From: Leucocoprinus leucothites
Lineage: Eukaryota; Basidiomycota; Agaricomycetes; Agaricales; Agaricaceae
NCBI GenBank assembly: GCA_013368445.1
Contig: JAACJO010000008.1
Coordinates: forward strand, 868,001-932,000
Length of the DNA stretch: 64,000 bases
Direction of reading: 5' to 3'
Shown piece by piece: positions 58,820 through 64,000 of this stretch. A program made the translations under genes and the position numbers. Within the stretch, counting starts at the first letter, position 1. The number at the start of each line of letters is the position of its first letter. A model generated the notes under the pieces. It was not told the DNA's origin, searched no databases, and saw only the letters and a program-made list of their open reading frames with translations.

Positions 58820-60625
58820 TGCTCACTGATCTTTTCCTGGGCAACTGTATCGCCTCCCCTTCTGCCAGTTCAGGCCCCTCACGATACTGTAATACAATCC
58901 TCTCATGATCCTGTCGTCATCATCACTACTTATCTAGGTAGTATTCGGTGGAAGCCTCGTGGTTGATATGCTCCCACTTCAGCGCTTCGATGAGCTTCAT
59001 CCATACTGTTTTGGACCCTGAATGAGCGTGTTCGAATGGTTCTCATCTCGAACAGGGACCTCTGGAAGGAGATTTACATTCATTTCCCCCGCTCACTAAA
59101 CGTCCTTGTTCCTCATGCATCAGGGAAAGTCAGAACCATGAACACGAGAAATGTTACAGCATTAAATACAATTCGGCCGCTCCTCGCTTGTGCGACTTTG
59201 TTCTCATTCTCGCCTTTGCCACACTGCTTCTCTACAATCGCAGAGTCTAAAATGGATCGGACTTCTTGATGTTGACCGAACTGGCTCTTGACTCGGGAAC
59301 TCACTAGACAAAGTGGACGGGCTTTCGGCAACAAGAAGCTTTTCACGTTTTTGTTTCTGTGATAGAGAACCATGCTTAGAGTGACTTGTTTTCCTTCATG
59401 TTTGAGAAATCCACCACGATGTGCCACCCACCGCCACAGGAAATCACAAAATTGACTGAGGTGGTCTTGGACTGCGCTCTATTACCTCTTAACACATTTG
59501 ATTGTGGTGACACCAATCCAGGTTTTGTTACAAGCGGGATTATAGCGCCCGCCTCCCCACGAATCGGACTTGATGAGCACATTTAGAGCTCAGCAATCTT
59601 ATGACCACAAAAGAAATCATTGATCTAAACGCTCAGGCGGTAAATTTTCAACCCCAAGCATCATGCGTTAACAGCATGGGCCCTCCATTCTACAGCCTGC
59701 TTGGTTGATGTGTCGTGCAAGGTACAATGTGCGATTTTTAGGTAGTTCCCTTGCGGGAACAAGCTCCATGCCAAATTCATTCGATCCTTTGCCGGCCCAG
59801 TCGCAGATGACCCTGAACTTCAGTGCAATGCGGCGAGCTCATCATGGATCACGGGAGGAGTCATCGAGCTTAGGTCAGGACTTCTGGGTAGAGGCTAGTT
59901 GCAGCCTTATGAGTGGCTAACAGTTCCCGAGTCAAGTCACTTGAGGGTGGATTGCTGTTTTCCCGAACCTTATCGTGTCCTGATTCGTACTTTCGGTGGG
60001 GCAGCATATTCTGGCATATCGATGAAGCATCCCATCATCGGATTGTGATTATGGTCTTTATTGCCAATTTCCTTGTTCGGACTGTTTGTGTCCTCTAGAA
60101 GATGTAGTGACACCGGGCTGGACCTCCTTACAGGGGTTCTTTTGTGGATTGTCCAGGTCGTTCCTTGCAATAGCAGAACCAGTCATAGCCATTTAAGACC
60201 AAGGACTACATCCCCCTGGATTGACTATGTATATCATTTTGAGGTACACGGCTATCTTTGGACGGAAGAAGCCGATATCTATATGTGCACCGCCAGCGAC
60301 AGAATAGCGTTAAGTCAGCCAAGAGAGGCTGTGTCATTCGCGGATTGCACTTGATCCTCGCTCAGCGTAATGAATCACCCGTGCATCGTAAAGGGCCAAG
60401 TAATAAACGCCCAATGCATCAGTAAGTTACATCGAACAACGTACGGAATATGTTCGGAACAAGAGGCACAGCCGTTTTGAAGAGTTGTGTCGCTGTTAAA
60501 AGAAGCCTGTAGGCGCTAGCGCAGGTCCATTCCGGAAAATTAAACCAAGGATCATCGCCATTATGGTATAATACCGTCCACTACATCAAATCTATAAACA
60601 GGGGACCCACAAAAGCGCCAGATAC
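58820..60625. other. 1.8 kb convergent intergenic region
   Basis: Between the 3' ends of the IMPACT-domain and RER1 genes. Several frames of 60-100 codons occur on both strands, none with a family motif, signal peptide or plausible splicing partner. Nothing else recognised. Confidence 0.45.
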
Positions 60626-61491
60626 TTATTTTGAACCCCCGTAGCGAGCCTTACGCCCGATATCAAAGGGGATATACTTGTATTTGATCATATGCCTATG
60701 CAAAACGTCGGCTCAGAGGTTCAAGAAGCAGGGTAAATTGACGTACTGTATTTGCCGGCGCATGGTAAGAGTGAATAGGACGAAGAAGTATACAACGAGG
60801 ATAGGCCAGTAGACGGGAACGTCAAAAACCTCAGATGTAGTGCATAGGACGGCAACAACGGTAGCACGGGTCGAAGAAAGCCTTGCTACCAGTCAGGACA
60901 ATGGTGCATAGAGAATAACAATTAAGCATACCAAAATTGCCACTCGGGCAGACGTCGTACAAACGGACGGAATTCGTCGTCTCTCTGCGAGGGCAAAGGA
61001 CTGGCCTCTGCTTCGCCACCTCCCTCGATTTCATCCGCCAAGAGATCCTCTTGGAGTGAAGGGTCGAATTTCGGTTGCAGGAAGGCAAGAAGAAGGTTCA
61101 GGAGGTAGATAGCATGCGCATCTGGGGAAAGTAAGACACCGAAAGTTGCCACACCTGGAAAGAACTCACAGCAAACTAGATATCACGCGAGAGAAGACGT
61201 CAGAAGCGCTTCTCCCAATGGGCATTTTGACATACCAATATACCACTAAAAACCCAAGGTGTTTTAAAAATTCTGCCAGTATAATTTACTTAGAAATTTA
61301 CGTACGCCTTGTGCTAAGAGAATCCTGAGCATGAATACCGCTAAAAGGCCGGCAGTTGCAAGCCAGCGTTGGAGAATATGAGGTGTCCACCGGTCTAAAA
61401 TTTGTTGGTATTGGCGTTTGATTTTCGTATACTGAGCAGTGATATTCTGCGCAGGAGAGGATTCAAGACCAGAGCCAGAGTCCGACATCAT
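60626..61491 (-). CDS. RER1: RER1, Golgi retrieval receptor for ER membrane proteins
   Basis: Four-span membrane protein of the early Golgi that returns ER membrane proteins via COPI. Start [20 protein letters not shown] (ATG 61491 or the second at 61488). Then [40 protein letters not shown]. Two short introns and one 53-nt intron give [20 protein letters not shown]. Next [20 protein letters not shown], then [17 protein letters not shown], the hallmark RER1 block. After another intron come [31 protein letters not shown] and [20 protein letters not shown], ending SK with TAA at 60626-60628. Length about 200 residues is normal. CACGTG lies 127 bp upstream of the second ATG. Divergent from the Tda10-like gene. 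Confidence 0.93.
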
Positions 61492-61614
61492 GACTTCGTA
61501 AAGAGAGAGGTCGTAGCGGGGGAGGGGAAGAGTTGTATGGCGCGTAAGGTGACACGACGAACACTGTTGACGACTGTGTTCGTGTCCAGTTGGCCACCAT
61601 TCTGCCCGGAGAGT

Positions 61615-61620
61615 CACGTG
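61615..61620. promoter_or_regulatory. CACGTG palindrome (E-box) in the RER1 / Tda10-like divergent promoter
   Basis: GAGTCACGTGGC context, 124-127 bp upstream of the RER1 start codons and 140 bp upstream of the divergent Tda10-like ATG. Same spacing as the elements before SWIB and HRD3 genes. Confidence 0.4.
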
Positions 61621-61759
61621 GCAGCACGGCCTCAGTGACTCGGAGAATGAAATTTCGGCCAATTAATCTTTTTCCCGCTCCGGGCCGGCAGGTATCACAC
61701 TACACCAGCAACAGACCGAGTTCACCAATGGAACGATTATCTCTCACATCTCCTGTTCA

Positions 61760-62799
61760 ATGTCTACGGCTACCACGTTTGAGGCTGTCACTGCGCATAT
61801 CTTGAAGCAGCTGGAGGGCCACAAAGGACCTCTGTTCGTTGCCATACAAGGGCCTCAAGGCTCAGGCAAAACCTATCTTTCCGCTCAAATTCGCGAGTAC
61901 TTGACGTCAGAACCACACAATCTCAGGGTAGCTCTACTTTCTATAGACGACCTCTATCTTCCACACACTCAGCTCTTGGAACTTGCTGCCTCTCAGCCTC
62001 ACAACTCTTTGTGGCAGGGACGAGGCCAACCTGGAACTCATGACGTCGCGCTTGGCATCAGCGTTTTGGCAGCATTGAGGGATGGTATTCAGAATGTAGA
62101 GTTACCGCGCTTCGACAAGAGCCTTTTTGGCGGACATGGCGATCGATTGCCAATGGATGGCTCAGGGGTCATTATTGAACAGCCTCCAGCCGTCGATGTT
62201 GTTATTTTAGAAGGCTGGTGTGTAGGTTTCTACCCTATCACACAGAAAGAACTAGACAGGCTTTGGGACGGTACATGGAGAGTGGAACGGGAGCGGTTAG
62301 GCTTGCCTGGTGACACCCTATGCAGTAAACGAGATGTAGAAAGCGCGAACAATGCACTTGTCCAATATGGCCACCTCTGGAGCTTCTTCGATACCTTCAT
62401 ACGAGTACGTCTACAACAATTCAACAGCATCCTTTTATTAAACTTCATTGGGAAAAAGATAAGGCCTTCTTCTTTTGACTCTGAAAATGACCCACTGTCG
62501 ATCTATTCGATTGTTTATCAGTGGCGCCTCGAACAAGAACATAGCATGAAAGCTAAGAACGGTGGACGAGGAATGTCCGACGAAGCTGTTAAGGGGTAGG
62601 TTCTTATCATCTTGTGGCCGTAGAGCGAGAGTAACCTTGGAACTTCGCCAGATTCGTGGATCGGTATATCCCAGGCTATGTCTTCTTCGGCGATACTTCA
62701 CCTGAACACACATCGATAGCTCCGCCGAGGTGGCTAGGCAAAAGTCTTACTGTGGTTATTGAGGACCAGAGAACGTTCCTCAAAGCTGTTGAATTCTAA
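61760..62799 (+). CDS. Tda10 / D-glycerate 3-kinase-like P-loop kinase
   Basis: Small-molecule kinase of the glycerate kinase/uridine-kinase-like P-loop group. Start MSTATTFEAVTAHILKQLEG at 61760; Walker A is FVAIQGPQGSGKTYLSAQ. Other blocks: VALLSIDDLYLPHTQLLELA, NSLWQGRGQPGTHDVALG, VELPRFDKSLFGGHGDRL and VDVVILEGWCVGFYPI (Walker B-like). After a 54-nt stop-free intron (62405-62458) comes VYQWRLEQEHSMKAKNGGRG. After intron 62596-62651, FVDRYIPGYVFFGDTSPEHT, ending AVEF at TAA 62797-62799. Plant members phosphorylate glycerate in photorespiration; yeast Tda10's substrate is not settled, so the substrate here is open. About 310 residues, normal for fungi. Head to head with RER1. Confidence 0.88.
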
Positions 62800-64000
62800 T
62801 CAAATTGTTCAAACCGTGATATTTCCGCAACCCCCCTGTTTCTGACCCATTTTTGCGATCGAGTGACAACCTCATCTGTCATTCTATAGATGCATTCCCA
62901 AGTAAACAACGAGAAGCAATGTGCCGTATCGAAAACTTCCTTCCTCTTAGTCCGTCCCCGAGTCAGTGGCACCGCACTGGCAGTTGTTCTCTATCAACTC
63001 GCCATTACCTGAACAGCAGGCGAATGTCCTTCAGTCACTGACGTTCCCGCTACCTATCATCATCACAAAACTGCCATGGAACCGATGGAGATTAAAGGCT
63101 CCTTATTACGGCCCCTTTTTCTGCACCAAAATGACTTCGACCAGTAGACGAATCAACACATAACCACGGCTGCAGTAACGACGAACAGGTAACGATAATA
63201 CGATTGTGTCCGGCAAGGCTGTACCTCTTCTCTCGCCATGGGGTAACTTAGCACCCGCAGCTAATATCCTGGGATCAAATCCCCCCCTGGTGATCAACGA
63301 AGCCACGTCGCCGTGAGGATATCATCCTTCTATCTTGGTCGAGCCTTGTTATTCAATTGAATCGCAAAATCTCATGAGAAGGCTTAGCAATGCGCAGCGT
63401 ATAGTACCAACTGACCTTGATGAACAGAAAGGGTTGAAACTTGTGAGGATACTCTACACTTGTTCTCTTCAGCCAAAAAGCGGTGTTGAAAATCTCAAGT
63501 CGGGGTACGCTGGCCGCTAATATTGACCGCCTGGCACAATATGTAGCCTACTGCGCATGTCGAGGCCAAGCCCGAGACTTGGATAGATTCATGGAGCGGT
63601 GGCTGGACGCGTCAAAATCTAAGTACTCCTTCATTTCCCGAAGCGGCCGGTAATCGTGGGTAGGCTTAGCGCCATCCAGAAAATTTGACTATGTGATTCT
63701 TACGTGTAAATTTCGCTATGACCCGACAAAGGAATTCGTATGAGCTGCAGAACACCACTGGGGCGAGCGAGTCCATGCACTTGAATGATCTACAATGCTC
63801 TGCATCGTGTGTATTAGGGGCCAGATCGAGGCCTAGCTTGGCCGGATCAAAGTAAACCATGACACTGCCATTGCCCCACCGCCTATCCACTTGCCAAAAC
63901 ACCGATAGCCAAATTTTCAAATTTGTGCCTAGCCAACACTAAGACCTAAGAGTTATTTGGTGACTGTAAATAAATTTACTAAGTATTCACAGCATCCGTC
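62800..64000. other. 1.2 kb at the right edge, no supported gene
   Basis: Only short frames, none with recognisable motifs (62853-63163 plus strand, 63106-63306 and 63666-63920 minus strand). A gene may begin beyond the edge; no splice-linked exon series was found. Confidence 0.45.

Noticed and set aside
1..64000. tRNA, rRNA, CRISPR or intact transposon
   Set aside because: Scanned by eye for T-loop-like GGTTCGA contexts, regular spaced repeats and transposase motifs; candidates lay inside genes or lacked arms. A covariance-model or repeat-library search would be decisive.

Overview
The window looks like nuclear DNA of a mushroom-forming basidiomycete (Agaricomycetes). Genes are dense and on both strands. 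Almost all are cut by many short GT-AG introns, mostly about 50-57 nt. Several products are families typical of these fungi: a SAP-domain protein with WW-containing repeats, an F-box-like protein, a DPBB (expansin/RlpA-like) secreted protein, a small coiled-coil protein common in this group, phenylalanine ammonia-lyase and an arginine-type carbamoyl-phosphate synthase with its own presequence. All gene models were read by eye from spliced homology. Exon junctions are inferred unless stated.

Layout. 0-8.7 kb: a left-truncated GT49 glycosyltransferase, an MFS transporter with an apparent 1-nt frameshift, a D-2-hydroxyacid dehydrogenase, a small coiled-coil protein with another apparent 1-nt lesion, and an unrecognised ORF with an in-frame TAG upstream. 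8.7-17.3 kb: SAP/WW-repeat protein, F-box-like protein, secreted Ser/Gly-rich DPBB protein and a C2H2 zinc-finger protein, with gene-free stretches between. 17.7-25 kb, housekeeping: DEK-C/SWIB chromatin protein, HRD3/SEL1L ER-associated-degradation subunit, PTAR1-like prenyltransferase alpha subunit head to head with oligoribonuclease. 25-41.7 kb: TmpA-like membrane flavoprotein, arginine-specific CPSase large chain, DAO-family FAD oxidoreductase, phenylalanine ammonia-lyase and the Fcf1 rRNA-processing nuclease. 44-62.8 kb: DUF1917 (BLES03-like) protein, a roughly 2,300-residue acidic disordered protein divergent from a CSC1/OSCA-type channel, an IMPACT-domain protein, then RER1 head to head with a Tda10/glycerate-kinase-like enzyme.

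Most genes do not form one pathway. HRD3 and RER1 both serve ER/Golgi quality control. Three neighbouring enzymes (CPSase, FAD amine oxidase-like, PAL) all handle amino-acid nitrogen, but this may be coincidence. The observations most worth a second look are the giant acidic protein with SUMO-interaction-like motifs and one compact conserved-looking block; a CACGTG palindrome 127-128 bp upstream of three separate start codons; and three coding lesions within the first 8 kb. No tRNA, rRNA, CRISPR array or intact transposon was recognised.
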